Both the position numbers and the translations under genes were made by a program. Below the pieces are notes generated by a model. That model was not told the DNA's origin, did no database searches, and saw nothing but the letters and a program-made list of their open reading frames with translations. 64,000 nt of DNA, taken from NCBI GenBank assembly GCA_041918675.1, contig JAYRVF010000014.1:1-64000 (forward strand), read 5' to 3'. This document shows positions 1-8,432 of this stretch, piece by piece. The stretch is from SCUB01 sp041918675. Its GTDB lineage: Bacteria; Pseudomonadota; Alphaproteobacteria; Rhizobiales; Xanthobacteraceae. The first letter of the stretch is position 1; every line of letters starts with the position of its first letter.

Positions 1-17
1 AGCGTGGGCAAAAAATT

Positions 18-416
18 ATGTCCCGGGAATTAGAGGCATCGCCATTACCGACACAGACATCATCGACGAATACACCGAGCGTACAAAAGATTGAGCATGA
101 TATTGCTGTTCGGGTTTTCCGAAGTCGCGATGGTGTCGACCCAACTGAAAAGGCTGCGGCTGCCATTGAGGAGCAGTTAGCAGACCTACGAACACAGAGA
201 AAACAAGAGAGATTTTTCTGGTTTTGCGGGTGTGTATCGCTGTTATACGTGCTTGTTGCGAGTTTCGCGCCTGCCGTTGCGTCGATTCCTTTTCTTCTTT
301 TCTGCCTCGTCGGGCTGATTGGGATGGCCAATTGGTGTGAAGTACCTTGGGTAGTAAGGCACCTGGAGAGGTGGTTTGATCGTGCGAGCCTTACCAAGAG
401 TGGCGAGACAGAATGA
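18..416 (+). CDS. Orphan small membrane protein
   Basis: A 132-residue protein I do not recognise. The first ~65 residues are hydrophilic and Ser/Thr/Lys-rich. They are followed by two closely spaced hydrophobic segments (about residues 67-88 and 90-107) separated by a Pro, and then a basic tail. It looks like a membrane hairpin protein with a cytoplasmic head. Codon use is visibly more AT-rich than in the rest of the window, and a transposase gene follows within 50 bases, so it is probably part of an accessory insertion whose remainder lies upstream of the window. The start at 18 has an A-rich but weak ribosome binding region. Function unknown. Confidence 0.5.
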   Translation: MSRELEASPLPTQTSSTNTPSVQKIEHDIAVRVFRSRDGVDPTEKAAAAIEEQLADLRTQRKQERFFWFCGCVSLLYVLVASFAPAVASIPFLLFCLVGLIGMANWCEVPWVVRHLERWFDRASLTKSGETE

Positions 417-456
417 AATATATGCTTGCTAATTAAATTTAGCTAGCACATATTTC
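415..456. repeat. AT-rich imperfect inverted repeat upstream of the transposase
   Basis: Arms 415-430 and 441-456 are near-complementary around a 10-base AT spacer. The repeat begins inside the stop codon of the upstream membrane-protein gene and ends just before the transposase start at 462. It may act as a terminator for the first gene or shield the transposase from outside transcription. No clean T-run follows, so the role is inferred. Confidence 0.45.
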
Positions 457-1377
457 AATTTATGAACAGGCTACCAGTACAAACTCGCGTCCAAATCCTC
501 TCCATGCTTTGCGAGGGCTCGTCGATGCGGTCGATCTCGCGGGTATGCGACGTTTCCATCAACACTGTTTCTAAGCTGCTGGTTGATGCCGGGTTAGCCT
601 GCGCGGCCTTCCATGAGGAAAAGGTCAGCGCGGTTAAGGCGAAACGCATTCAGGTCGATGAGATTTGGTCGTTCTGCTACTCGAAGCAGGCCAACGCGCC
701 GGCCACGAAAAATCAGGTTGATGGCCGGGGCGATGTTTGGACATGGACCGCGATTGACGCCGACTCAAAGCTGATCGTGTCTTGGTTGGTCGGGGGTCGC
801 GACCGGGAGACGGCTTTTGAGTTTATGGGCGACCTTAAGGATCGGCTGGCCGGTCGCGTCCAACTCACCAGCGACGGTCTGAGGGCCTATATCGAGGCCA
901 TTAACGGCAACTTTGGCGATGAAGTCGATTTCGCCCAACTGGTGAAAATCTACGGCCAGTCGCAGGAAGGCCAGCGCCGCTACAGTCCGCCGGTATGCAC
1001 GGGCGCGATCAAGACGCCGTTGAACGGCTGCCCCGATCCGCAGCACATCAGCACCTCTTATGTCGAGCGGCAGAACCTTACCATGCGCATTGCGATGCGC
1101 CGGTTCACGCGGCTAACGAACGCCTTCTCCAAGAAGGTTGGAAACCATTGTCACGCGCTGGCGCTGTATTTCTTCTGGTACAACTGGACGCGCCAGCACA
1201 AAGCCCATCGCCTCACTCCGGCGATGGCCGCTGGCCTGACCGACAAGATCATGAGCATGACTGATCTGGTTGCGTTGATTGATGCGCTGGAAGATGAGAG
1301 CCGCCGCGCCAAGGTTCGCGCAAAATCGAAAGTCAATCCGCTCGGAAAGATTTCCTAGTCAAACTGAGACACTATCC
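441..1377 (+). mobile_element. IS1-like insertion sequence, ends uncertain
   Basis: The transposase gene is followed directly by gtcaaactgagacactatcc (1358-1377), which resembles the right end of alphaproteobacterial IS1-type elements. The matching left end would read like tagtgtctcagtttg. Near 445-460 there is only a weak counterpart (tatttcaattt), so the left terminus is degraded or wrongly placed. No target-site duplication was seen. The limits given are approximate. Confidence 0.35.
462..1358 (+). CDS. IS1-family-like DDE transposase
   Basis: A 298-residue transposase read in one frame. Residues about 8-45 form a helix-turn-helix typical of IS1-group proteins. The catalytic acidic residues can be placed in VDEIWSF (first Asp), TSDGLRAY (second Asp) and YVERQN (Glu); the last is followed by the basic helix TMRIAMRRF seen in this group. 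Unlike classical IS1, no insA/insB frameshift is needed. The frame is intact, so the enzyme may be active. It sits at the border between an AT-richer accessory stretch and the core chromosome. Confidence 0.8.
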   Translation: MNRLPVQTRVQILSMLCEGSSMRSISRVCDVSINTVSKLLVDAGLACAAFHEEKVSAVKAKRIQVDEIWSFCYSKQANAPATKNQVDGRGDVWTWTAIDADSKLIVSWLVGGRDRETAFEFMGDLKDRLAGRVQLTSDGLRAYIEAINGNFGDEVDFAQLVKIYGQSQEGQRRYSPPVCTGAIKTPLNGCPDPQHISTSYVERQNLTMRIAMRRFTRLTNAFSKKVGNHCHALALYFFWYNWTRQHKAHRLTPAMAAGLTDKIMSMTDLVALIDALEDESRRAKVRAKSKVNPLGKIS

Positions 1378-1408
1378 GACGCTGTCAAGGAATTAAATCC
1401 TAGCGACG

Positions 1409-1897
1409 CTATCCACGCGCCCGCTTCCGCGCCGGTGATTTCCCCCGCGCCTTTTTGGGCACCTGGCCGGGCCATTTGACGATGTAGTCCTCAAGGTCCG
1501 CGGTCGAGATTTCGTCGCCCCGCGCGGCGATGCGGCCGACGACGCCGACGCCGGCCTCGCGCACCGTCGCCGGATCGCCCGAAACCAGCGGATGCCACCA
1601 GAAAAGGTCGCGGCCCTCGGCGATGAGGCGATAGGCGCATGTTGGCGGCAGCCAGTTGAGACCGCCCACATTGTCGGGCGTCAGGCGAACGCAGTCGGTG
1701 ACCCGCTCCGACCGGTGGGCATAGTCCCGGCAGCCCCCGGCAACGTCGTCATAGAGTTCGCAGCAGACATTGGTGAAATAGATTTCGCCCGTGTCCTCGT
1801 CCTCGAGCTTCTCCAGGCAGCAGCGCCCGCAGCCGTCGCAAAGGCTCTCCCATTCGGCGGCCGACATCTCTCCCAAGCTTTTGCTTTTCCAAAACAA
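1409..1897 (-). CDS. YcgN-type cysteine-cluster protein (UPF0260)
   Basis: About 162 residues of the conserved YcgN/UPF0260 family, function unknown. The hallmark is the WESLCDGCGRCC block, followed by the EDTGEIYFTNV stretch and further conserved cysteines (VCCELYD, CRDYAHR, DCVRL, PPTCAYRL), suggesting a bound metal or Fe-S cluster. The open frame runs upstream to 2080, but that extension is Arg/Pro-rich and unlike the family. I chose the TTG at 1895-1897, which has a G-rich stretch ~6 bases upstream and gives FWKSKSLGEM as the N-terminus, as in relatives. The start remains uncertain. The tail is basic. It is divergent from the penicillin-binding protein gene. Confidence 0.8.
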   Translation of the reverse strand: MFWKSKSLGEMSAAEWESLCDGCGRCCLEKLEDEDTGEIYFTNVCCELYDDVAGGCRDYAHRSERVTDCVRLTPDNVGGLNWLPPTCAYRLIAEGRDLFWWHPLVSGDPATVREAGVGVVGRIAARGDEISTADLEDYIVKWPGQVPKKARGKSPARKRARG

Positions 1898-2208
1898 ATC
1901 GACACCCCCGGGGATTCGGCGCCGCGCCCATGGGCACAGCCCAATCGCGCTTATCGCGCGCCACGGCGTCAGAGGGCAAGCGTGCCGCGCAGTCGCCGCC
2001 GAAACTGCCGGACGGGGCTCGGCCACCTCGCGATCAATCCTCCATTGGCGGCCACGGCCGCGTCGGCTAGAAGACGCCATCCGAATTCCTGGGGAAACGC
2101 CCGCCTGGGCCGCGACGGGCCGCCTTGGCTTTGCCGCATCCGGGACGCAAGACTGTCACCATCACGGCGGGGCATCGGACCAGCGCGACGTAATCTCAAG
2201 GGAATTCT
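1898..2208. other. Divergent intergenic region, no gene
   Basis: 311 bases between the YcgN-type gene and the PBP gene. The long open frames here are GC-driven shadows. It should hold both promoters, but I see no clear -35/-10 pair. The only firm signal is the Shine-Dalgarno caaggga near 2197-2203 in front of the PBP start. Confidence 0.5.
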
Positions 2209-4479
2209 GTGCGGAATCCTTTCTCCTACAATTGGGTCCGGCGCATCCGGCTGTTCCTGCTGGACCTCGACGCGCGCATCGATTCGTCCCTTTTCACCGC
2301 GGCCACCTGGCTGCGCGAACTCTACGAGCGCTACGCCGCCTTCATGGACCGGTTTCATGTCGGCCACTGGAAGCGCTGGGTGTTCATCGAGCCGATTTCG
2401 GAGGCCGCCACGCTCGGCGTCGGCGGCCTTGTCGTCCTGCTGGCGCTGGCGGTCCCCGCCTTCCGCGAAACCTCCGACGACGACTGGCTGAAGAAGTCCG
2501 ACCTCGCGGTGACGTTCCTCGACCGCCACGGCAACAAGATCGGCTCGCGCGGCATCAAGCATGACGACGCGGTGCCGCTCGAGGATTTCCCCGATCAACT
2601 GGTGAAGGCCACGCTCGCCACCGAGGACCGGCGCTTCTACGAGCATTTCGGCATCGATGTCGCCGGAACCGCGCGCGCGATGCTGACCAACGCCCGCGCC
2701 GGCGGCGTCGTCCAGGGCGGCTCGTCGATCTCCCAGCAGCTCGCCAAGAACCTGTTCCTGTCGAACGAGCGCACCATCGAGCGCAAGGTCAAGGAAGCGT
2801 TCCTGGCCATCTGGCTGGAGGCGCGGCTTTCCAAGAACGAGATTCTCAAGCTCTATCTCGACCGCGCCTATATGGGCGGCGGCACCTTCGGCGTCGGCGG
2901 CGCGGCGCATTTCTATTTCAACAAGTCGGTGCGCGAGCTCAATCTCGCCGAGTCGGCGATGCTGGCGGGTCTGTTCAAGGCTCCCACCCGCTACGCCCCG
3001 CACATCAACCTGCCGGCCGCGCGCGCGCGCGCCAACGTCGTGCTCGACAACCTGGTCGAGGCCGGATTCATGACCGAGGGCCAGGTGTTCGGCGCCCGGC
3101 GCAACCCCGCAAACATCATCGACCGGCGCGACGAGAATTCGCCCAACTATTATCTCGACTGGGCGTTCGACGAAATGCGGCGGCTGGTCGAGACGTTGCC
3201 GAAGTCGGTGACCGAGCGTGTCTTCGTCGTGCGCACGGCCATCGACATGAACGTCCAGCGCGCCGCCGAAGCCGCGATGGAGGAACAGCTACGCCAGTTC
3301 GGCCGCGACTATCACGCCACGCAGGGCGCGCTCGTCGTCGCCGATCTCGACGGCGGCGTGCGCGCGATGGTCGGCGGCCGCGACTACGGCGCCAGCCAGT
3401 TCAACCGCGCCGTCGACGCGCTGCGCCAGCCCGGCTCCTCGTTCAAGCCCTATGTCTATGCCAGCGCGCTGATGAGCGGCCTCAAGCCGACGTCCATCGT
3501 CGTCGACGGACCGATCTGCCTGGGCAACTGGTGCCCGAAAAACTATTCCGGCGGTTACTCCGGATCGATGACGTTGACCATGGCGCTGACGCGGTCGATC
3601 AACACCATCGCGGTCAAGCTGTCGGTGATGATCGGCGCGGCCGACAAGGCGACCGGCGACTGGAACAAGGCCAAGGTCGGACGCGCCAAGATCGTCGCGC
3701 TCGCCCGCAAGATGGGCCTGCGCACGCCCCTGCCCGACACACCGTCGCTGCCGATCGGCGCCGACGAGGTCACGGTCCTCGACCACACCGTCGCCTACGC
3801 CACCTTCGCCAATCGCGGCCTCTCGGTCGCGCCGCATGCCGCGCTCGAAGTGCGCAACAGCGTCGGCGATCTGATCTGGCGGTTCGACCGCGACGGCAAG
3901 AAGCCGGTGCAGGCGATGCCGCCGCAGGTGGCCGCCGACATGGTCAACATGATGACGCAGGTGGTGGAGGCCGGCACCGCCCGGCGCGCCGCGCTCGACG
4001 GCATTCGCGCCGCCGGCAAGACCGGCACCACCAACGCCTATCGCGACGCCTGGTTCGTCGGTTACACCGGCAATTTCGTCTGCGGCGTCTGGTACGGCAA
4101 TGACGACTACAGCCCGACCAATCGCATGACCGGCGGCTCGCTGCCGGCCAAGACCTGGCACGACGTGATGACCGTCGCCCATCAAGGCGCCGAGCTCAAG
4201 ACCATACCGGGCATCGCGGCCTCGCCGGTTCGCCCGGCCGCGCCCGCCGTCGCGGCGCACCCGGCGGCGGCGCGGACCGCCGACGCGGCGCCCTCGACGC
4301 CCTCCGCGCTGTCGCGACGCGGCACGGACATCCTGATCCGCATCGAGCGTCAGCTCGATGACGCGGCCAAGCAGCTCAAGCAGGCCGCCGCGCCGGACGC
4401 GACCGGATTGGCGGCGACGCCGCCCGAGCCCGTCGCGGTCACGGCCGCGCCGCCGCCGCTGACTTCGCGCAAGAACTGA
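2209..4479 (+). CDS. Class A penicillin-binding protein (PBP1A family)
   Basis: A 756-residue bifunctional peptidoglycan synthase: glycan-chain polymerisation plus transpeptidation in the periplasm. After a cytoplasmic head there is one membrane anchor at ~65-85. The GT51 transglycosylase domain follows, with EDRRFYEHFG (Glu139) and GGSSISQQLAKN (170-181). The transpeptidase domain shows the active-site motif SSFK (Ser410, Lys413), SIN (463-465) and KTGTT (604-608). The C-terminal ~80 residues are an Ala/Pro-rich tail. It starts at a GTG with a good ribosome binding site. All catalytic motifs are present, so it should be active. Which of several Hyphomicrobiales PBP1 paralogues it is cannot be decided here. 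Confidence 0.93.
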   Translation: MRNPFSYNWVRRIRLFLLDLDARIDSSLFTAATWLRELYERYAAFMDRFHVGHWKRWVFIEPISEAATLGVGGLVVLLALAVPAFRETSDDDWLKKSDLAVTFLDRHGNKIGSRGIKHDDAVPLEDFPDQLVKATLATEDRRFYEHFGIDVAGTARAMLTNARAGGVVQGGSSISQQLAKNLFLSNERTIERKVKEAFLAIWLEARLSKNEILKLYLDRAYMGGGTFGVGGAAHFYFNKSVRELNLAESAMLAGLFKAPTRYAPHINLPAARARANVVLDNLVEAGFMTEGQVFGARRNPANIIDRRDENSPNYYLDWAFDEMRRLVETLPKSVTERVFVVRTAIDMNVQRAAEAAMEEQLRQFGRDYHATQGALVVADLDGGVRAMVGGRDYGASQFNRAVDALRQPGSSFKPYVYASALMSGLKPTSIVVDGPICLGNWCPKNYSGGYSGSMTLTMALTRSINTIAVKLSVMIGAADKATGDWNKAKVGRAKIVALARKMGLRTPLPDTPSLPIGADEVTVLDHTVAYATFANRGLSVAPHAALEVRNSVGDLIWRFDRDGKKPVQAMPPQVAADMVNMMTQVVEAGTARRAALDGIRAAGKTGTTNAYRDAWFVGYTGNFVCGVWYGNDDYSPTNRMTGGSLPAKTWHDVMTVAHQGAELKTIPGIAASPVRPAAPAVAAHPAAARTADAAPSTPSALSRRGTDILIRIERQLDDAAKQLKQAAAPDATGLAATPPEPVAVTAAPPPLTSRKN

Positions 4480-4614
4480 GCGAGCCCGAGGTCGAGGCCC
4501 ATCGTGTTTCCCTCCATCGCCCCAAGCCGCGCCGCGGCGCAGAAACGAAACCCGTGCCCAGTCGGGGCGCGCGGCGTATGGTCGACGTCAACTCCTTAAG
4601 GGATTCTCGGTCTC

Positions 4615-5193
4615 GTGCGGCTGATCTTCGGAACCTTGCTGACACTCGCGATCGCGGCGGCGGTCGGCCTCGGCTTGACCTGGTTCACGGTCGCGAGCGG
4701 CATGGGCTTCGGCGCGATCACCATCGGCGCGTGGACGGCGCAGCCGAAGACCGGCACCTCCGACATCGATCCATACGCGCGCGCGGTCGTCGTGCGCAGC
4801 GGCCAGTTGCCGATCGGCACGGGCGATGGCGTCGCCTTCATCGCGCGAACCGACGAGAACGGACGGCCACTCGATGGGCGCTGCGACATTTCGGTGAGCG
4901 GCACGACACCGGCCGCGCGCTTCTGGACCCTGACGATCTACGACGAGGAAGGTCGCCTCATCGGCAACTCGGTCGGCCGCCACGGCTACACCAGCCAGGA
5001 AGTGGTACGGCAGGCCGACGGCCGTTTCGAGGTTCGCCTCGCGCCGCGCGCGCGCGCCGGCAATTGGCTGCCGACGGGCGGCATCGAGCGCTACGTCTTG
5101 ATCATGCGCCTTCACGACACGCCGGTCGGCGTCGCCACGCGCACGCAGCGCGACGCGCCCATGCCAAGCGTGGTCACGGTGGGGTGCCCATGA
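4615..5193 (+). CDS. DUF1214 domain protein, membrane anchored
   Basis: 192 residues. An N-terminal hydrophobic anchor or signal segment (about 3-30) is followed by a DUF1214 fold with the typical stretches DISVSGTTPAARFWTLTIYD, QADGRFEVRLAP and NWLPTG. Its biochemical role is unknown; the domain is usually the C-terminal half of DUF1254-DUF1214 proteins. Here it is separate and lies directly before a DUF1254 gene with a 4-base ATGA overlap, so the two are translationally coupled and probably act together. Start GTG at 4615. Confidence 0.85.
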   Translation: MRLIFGTLLTLAIAAAVGLGLTWFTVASGMGFGAITIGAWTAQPKTGTSDIDPYARAVVVRSGQLPIGTGDGVAFIARTDENGRPLDGRCDISVSGTTPAARFWTLTIYDEEGRLIGNSVGRHGYTSQEVVRQADGRFEVRLAPRARAGNWLPTGGIERYVLIMRLHDTPVGVATRTQRDAPMPSVVTVGCP

Positions 5194-5753
5194 TTCGCTG
5201 GATCGCCATGCTCGCGGGCGGCGTCCTGTTCGGCGGGATCATCCATCTCGTCAGCGTGTTGGCGCTGCCGGCGATCGCGAGCAACGACGCCTATTCGCGC
5301 CTGACGCCGATCGCGCCGCTCAATACCGTCGTCACCCTGCCCGCGCCGACGCCGAACGACGCCGCGCTGCCTTTTCTCGATCCCGCCTTCGCGCTCGCGG
5401 TGTGCCGCTACAATCTCGCCGGCGGCCCGATCAAGCTCACGGTCCCGGTGAGCCAGGCCTACACGTCGGTCTCCTTCTACACGCGCAACGAGGTCGCCTA
5501 TTACGCGATCAACGATCGCTCGGCCGGCCGGCGCGTGATCGAGCTCGATCTGATGACCGCCGAGCAGCGCGCGCAGTTGCCCGAGGAGGAGGACGTGACC
5601 TCCGCCGACCGGCTGATCATCGATTCTCCGACGATCACCGGCGTCATCCTGTTGAAGGCGCTCGCCGCCGAGCCCGGTTTGATGGCGCAAGCGCGCGCGA
5701 CATTGTCGCGGGCAAGTTGCGCGCCTCAGCCGCCGACGGGCAAGACGAATTAG
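5190..5753 (+). CDS. DUF1254 domain protein, membrane anchored
   Basis: 187 residues with an N-terminal hydrophobic segment (about 4-28) followed by a short DUF1254-type domain: SNDAYSRL, the LPFLDPAFALAVCRYNL stretch, then SVSFYTRNEVAYYAIND. It starts inside the stop codon of the DUF1214 gene (ATGA). DUF1254 and DUF1214 often form one polypeptide; in this window they are two genes in the order 1214-1254. Envelope location is inferred from the anchor; no function is established. Confidence 0.82.
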   Translation: MIRWIAMLAGGVLFGGIIHLVSVLALPAIASNDAYSRLTPIAPLNTVVTLPAPTPNDAALPFLDPAFALAVCRYNLAGGPIKLTVPVSQAYTSVSFYTRNEVAYYAINDRSAGRRVIELDLMTAEQRAQLPEEEDVTSADRLIIDSPTITGVILLKALAAEPGLMAQARATLSRASCAPQPPTGKTN

Positions 5754-5819
5754 GCGGACGGCACCGACGCGTCGGCGTTCGTGGCCCGGCGCGCGTCGCG
5801 CGACCGCGGTGCAAGTCAA

Positions 5820-5834
5820 TTAAGAAAACATTAT
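5820..5834. promoter_or_regulatory. CtrA-like box (TTAA-N7-TTAT)
   Basis: The sequence reads TTAA, seven bases, TTAT: 7 of 8 matches to the CtrA consensus TTAA-N7-TTAA. It is 65 bases upstream of the chemoreceptor start at 5899, inside a short AT-rich promoter-like tract. Motility and chemotaxis genes are common CtrA targets in this order. Binding is inferred. Confidence 0.5.
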
Positions 5835-5898
5835 CCATCACTCTCTACCTTTACGTGTGAAACTGATTCCTATTTACATTTTAGATTTGGGTTTGATC

Positions 5899-7278
5899 AT
5901 GAAATTTAGTCGGCCCGGCGAAGTTCAGCGGCAGTTCAATCCAGAACCGCGAAACGATCATCACGCCTCGCTTGACGCCGGACCGGTGGTCGCCGCAGTC
6001 GCCGGACTGATCGCGCGAGATCCCACCATTTCGGTCGACAATATCCAGGAAGATGTCGCGCGGGCGCTACGTCTTGCCGCCGCCTCGCTGTCGGCCGCCG
6101 ACACCCGCGCCCTCTCCCAGACCGTCGACTACTCCATCAACGCCAGCGAAACGATGGCGGCGACCGCCCGCATCACCGGAGAGATCCGTCACACCGACGC
6201 CAAGGCGCGTCTCATCGCCGGCGCGGTCGAGGAAATGACGTCCTCCGTCCAGCGGATTTCGAGCACCGCGCGCACCGTGGCCGCCTCGATGGCCGAGGCG
6301 GCGCGCGCGACATCGGCTTGCGCGCGGGCGACGCAGGAAACGGCCGACGCGAGCCGGAACATCGGCCAGGCATTCGCCCGCATGCACGAAGCCGCCGAGC
6401 AACTCGACGCCGCCGCCAGCCAGATCGCCTCTTTCGTCCAGACCATCGAGACGATCGCCAAGCAGACCAGCCTGCTCGCGCTCAACGCCACGATCGAGGC
6501 CGCGCGCGCCGGCGTCGCCGGGCGCGGCTTCGCGATCGTCGCATCCGAGGTCAAGGCGCTGTCCGGACAGACGCAAAAGGCGACCGACGATATTCGCGCC
6601 CGCATCGGTCGGCTCGAACATCACGTCCGCGAACTCCGCGATAATGTGAGCGAGGTCGGCGGTTTCGTCGAGCATGGCGGCGAGCACGCCGAAACCGCGC
6701 GTGGCCTGATCGACCGGCTCGACGGCATCGTGTCCGGCAACAGCGAACAGCTCGCCGAGATCGCGGCCGTTCTCGACCAACAGAGCGGCGCGGTTGAAAG
6801 AATCGCCTCGGGCGTGATGGCGATCACCCAGCACACGTCGACCGCCTCCGCCTTCGCCGATCAGGCCATCCAGGCCGTCAGCGCTTCCGAACAACTCATC
6901 AACGACCAATTCGCCGATCTGGAGCACCGCAATATTCCCGATTGCGTGCTCTATCGCGCCAAATCCGATCACCTGCTGTGGAAGAAGCGCCTGTCGGAGA
7001 TGTTCGTCGGACTCAATTCGCTCAAGTCGAACGAGCTCGCCGACCATCATCACTGCCGCCTCGGCAAATGGTACGACGCCGTCACCGACGCCGGACTGCG
7101 CGGTCATCCCGCCTTCGCGCGGTTGCTTGGTCCGCACGAGGCAGTCCACCATCACGGCAAGGCGGCCGCCGACTTCCACGCGCGCGGCGATCGCGCCGGG
7201 GCCGCGCGCGAGCTCGACGAGATGGAAAAGGCCTCGGTGGAGGTTCTGCGCGGCCTCGACGAACTGCTGCGGCGGTAA
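5899..7278 (+). CDS. Soluble methyl-accepting chemotaxis protein with C-terminal CZB domain
   Basis: About 459 residues and no membrane segment, so a cytoplasmic chemoreceptor. The long coiled-coil signalling domain contains the conserved hairpin tip (TIAKQTSLLALNATIEAARA, then GRGFAIVASEVKALS) that contacts CheA/CheW. The C-terminal ~110 residues are a chemoreceptor zinc-binding (CZB) domain: DHLLWKKRL supplies the first His, CRLGKWYD the Cys, and GPHEAVHHHG the last His residues, so the 3His/1Cys zinc site looks complete. CZB domains are linked to sensing of zinc or oxidants such as HOCl. I prefer the ATG at 5899 to the GTG at 5857. No che genes lie nearby. A CtrA-like box precedes it. Confidence 0.9.
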   Translation: MKFSRPGEVQRQFNPEPRNDHHASLDAGPVVAAVAGLIARDPTISVDNIQEDVARALRLAAASLSAADTRALSQTVDYSINASETMAATARITGEIRHTDAKARLIAGAVEEMTSSVQRISSTARTVAASMAEAARATSACARATQETADASRNIGQAFARMHEAAEQLDAAASQIASFVQTIETIAKQTSLLALNATIEAARAGVAGRGFAIVASEVKALSGQTQKATDDIRARIGRLEHHVRELRDNVSEVGGFVEHGGEHAETARGLIDRLDGIVSGNSEQLAEIAAVLDQQSGAVERIASGVMAITQHTSTASAFADQAIQAVSASEQLINDQFADLEHRNIPDCVLYRAKSDHLLWKKRLSEMFVGLNSLKSNELADHHHCRLGKWYDAVTDAGLRGHPAFARLLGPHEAVHHHGKAAADFHARGDRAGAARELDEMEKASVEVLRGLDELLRR

Positions 7279-7293
7279 CCGAACGGACTCGCC

Positions 7294-8070
7294 TCAGCCT
7301 CGCGCCGCGACCGGACGGCCGCCGGCGGGCATCCGGCTGATGCGCCCGTCGCCCGCGCGCTGGACCAATTGATTGAGCACCTGCTCCGCCTCGACGGCCG
7401 TGGGATCGGGCGCCGTGATCACCAGCCGTTCGAGCGCCCAGCGGTAGGACGAGATGCGCTCCTCGATGCAATGCTGCACCCATTGGACGACAAGCGCGTT
7501 TTCACGCATCCGCGCGCGCGCGTTCTCCCGCTCGGCTTCCTTGAGCGCGGAGACGTAGGACAGGCTCGTGCCGCGTTTGGAATCGAGATCGAGCACGCGG
7601 GCCGCGGTCGAGAAGAAGGGTTCGAGCCGCGTGATGTCGTCGCGCATATCCTCGATCAGGCGGCCGTAGCGCGAGGCCTGCGAGCGATGGGCCTCGTCGA
7701 GAAGCTTGCGGCCATAGGCGGTGCGGTCGAACGGCGGACGCTGGCGCCAGGGCGCGAGATAGGTCTTGTAGTCGCCGAACACGCCGGCCCATTCCGGCCG
7801 CGCGCGCGGCGGCTCGATGAAGGGATAGGCGAGATCGCGCAATTGCCGCTCGCTGTCGGTGAGGCGGAACGTCGACGACGGCTCGCCGATGCTCCCGGTG
7901 GCTTCCTTGCCGATCCAGCTATGCATCTCGTCGTTTCGGAACAGCGAGCGGGTGCGGCCGAAATCGCCGGAGGCGCAGCCCGCGATCAACGGGGCGAGCA
8001 CGATCAGCCCGAGCGCGGCGAGCGGACCGATCGGCCTCGTTGTTCGGCTTGGGGGCAATGGATGTGGCAT
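7294..8070 (-). CDS. Predicted lipoprotein, function unknown
   Basis: 258 residues. A basic N-terminus and hydrophobic stretch end in a lipobox (LIAGC, Cys32), giving an outer- or inner-membrane lipoprotein. The mature part is mostly helical and charged, with a conspicuous YLAPWRQRPPFDR stretch and a long amphipathic helix around 160-210, and a Pro/Gly/Arg-rich tail. I do not recognise the family; similar lipoproteins occur in Hyphomicrobiales next to small basic proteins. It lies 12 bases downstream of the small gene at 8083-8283 and is probably co-transcribed with it. Confidence 0.7.
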   Translation of the reverse strand: MPHPLPPSRTTRPIGPLAALGLIVLAPLIAGCASGDFGRTRSLFRNDEMHSWIGKEATGSIGEPSSTFRLTDSERQLRDLAYPFIEPPRARPEWAGVFGDYKTYLAPWRQRPPFDRTAYGRKLLDEAHRSQASRYGRLIEDMRDDITRLEPFFSTAARVLDLDSKRGTSLSYVSALKEAERENARARMRENALVVQWVQHCIEERISSYRWALERLVITAPDPTAVEAEQVLNQLVQRAGDGRISRMPAGGRPVAARG

Positions 8071-8082
8071 CGGATCGCCGGT

Positions 8083-8283
8083 TCAGGAGCGCGCGCGTCG
8101 GCGACGGCGGCGACCGGGGGCGGCCCCGGTTTCCGGCCCTCTTCCACCTCCGGCGTCCTCGGCGTGGCGCTCGATGCGGATCACGGGCAGGATGATGATG
8201 CTCGCGCCGGTTGGCGAGGGGTCATGCTCCGCGCGCGCGCGACGTGCGCCCGCGTTTTCCGGAAACCGAATGACCGTACCCAT
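8083..8283 (-). CDS. Small basic protein, Hyphomicrobiales-type, unknown
   Basis: 66 residues starting MGTVIRFPENA; the open frame extends upstream to 8322 but this N-terminus is the one usually seen in related small proteins. A central hydrophobic stretch, ASIIILPVIRIERH, is followed by an Arg-rich tail. No known domain. It is the first gene of a probable two-gene unit with the lipoprotein. The perfect CtrA box at 8356-8370 lies 73 bases upstream, between this gene and the divergent DUF2336 gene. Confidence 0.6.
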   Translation of the reverse strand: MGTVIRFPENAGARRARAEHDPSPTGASIIILPVIRIERHAEDAGGGRGPETGAAPGRRRRRRARS

Positions 8284-8355
8284 GCGTAGCCCCTTCTCGC
8301 GCCGGTGCTGGCGACCGGCCAAATCGGCACGGGTGCGATTAAGAACCTCGCAAGG

Positions 8356-8370
8356 TTAACGCTCTGTTAA
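8356..8370. promoter_or_regulatory. Perfect CtrA box (TTAA-N7-TTAA)
   Basis: TTAA at 8356-8359 and TTAA at 8367-8370, separated by exactly seven bases, as in the full CtrA recognition sequence of alphaproteobacteria. It lies in the divergent promoter region, 63 bases before the DUF2336 gene and 73 bases before the small basic protein gene, so it could regulate either or both. Confidence 0.65.
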
Positions 8371-8432
8371 AGGCCGGCCGCTAGGATTGACGCATTCTCG
8401 CGACTTCGCGGTCATCGACGGCGTCAGAGCAA

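Noticed and set aside
1969..3003. Long minus-strand open frames opposite the PBP gene (also 3289-4260)
   Set aside because: They mirror a strongly supported gene, have Arg/Ala/Gly-biased composition and no family resemblance; typical of high-GC DNA.
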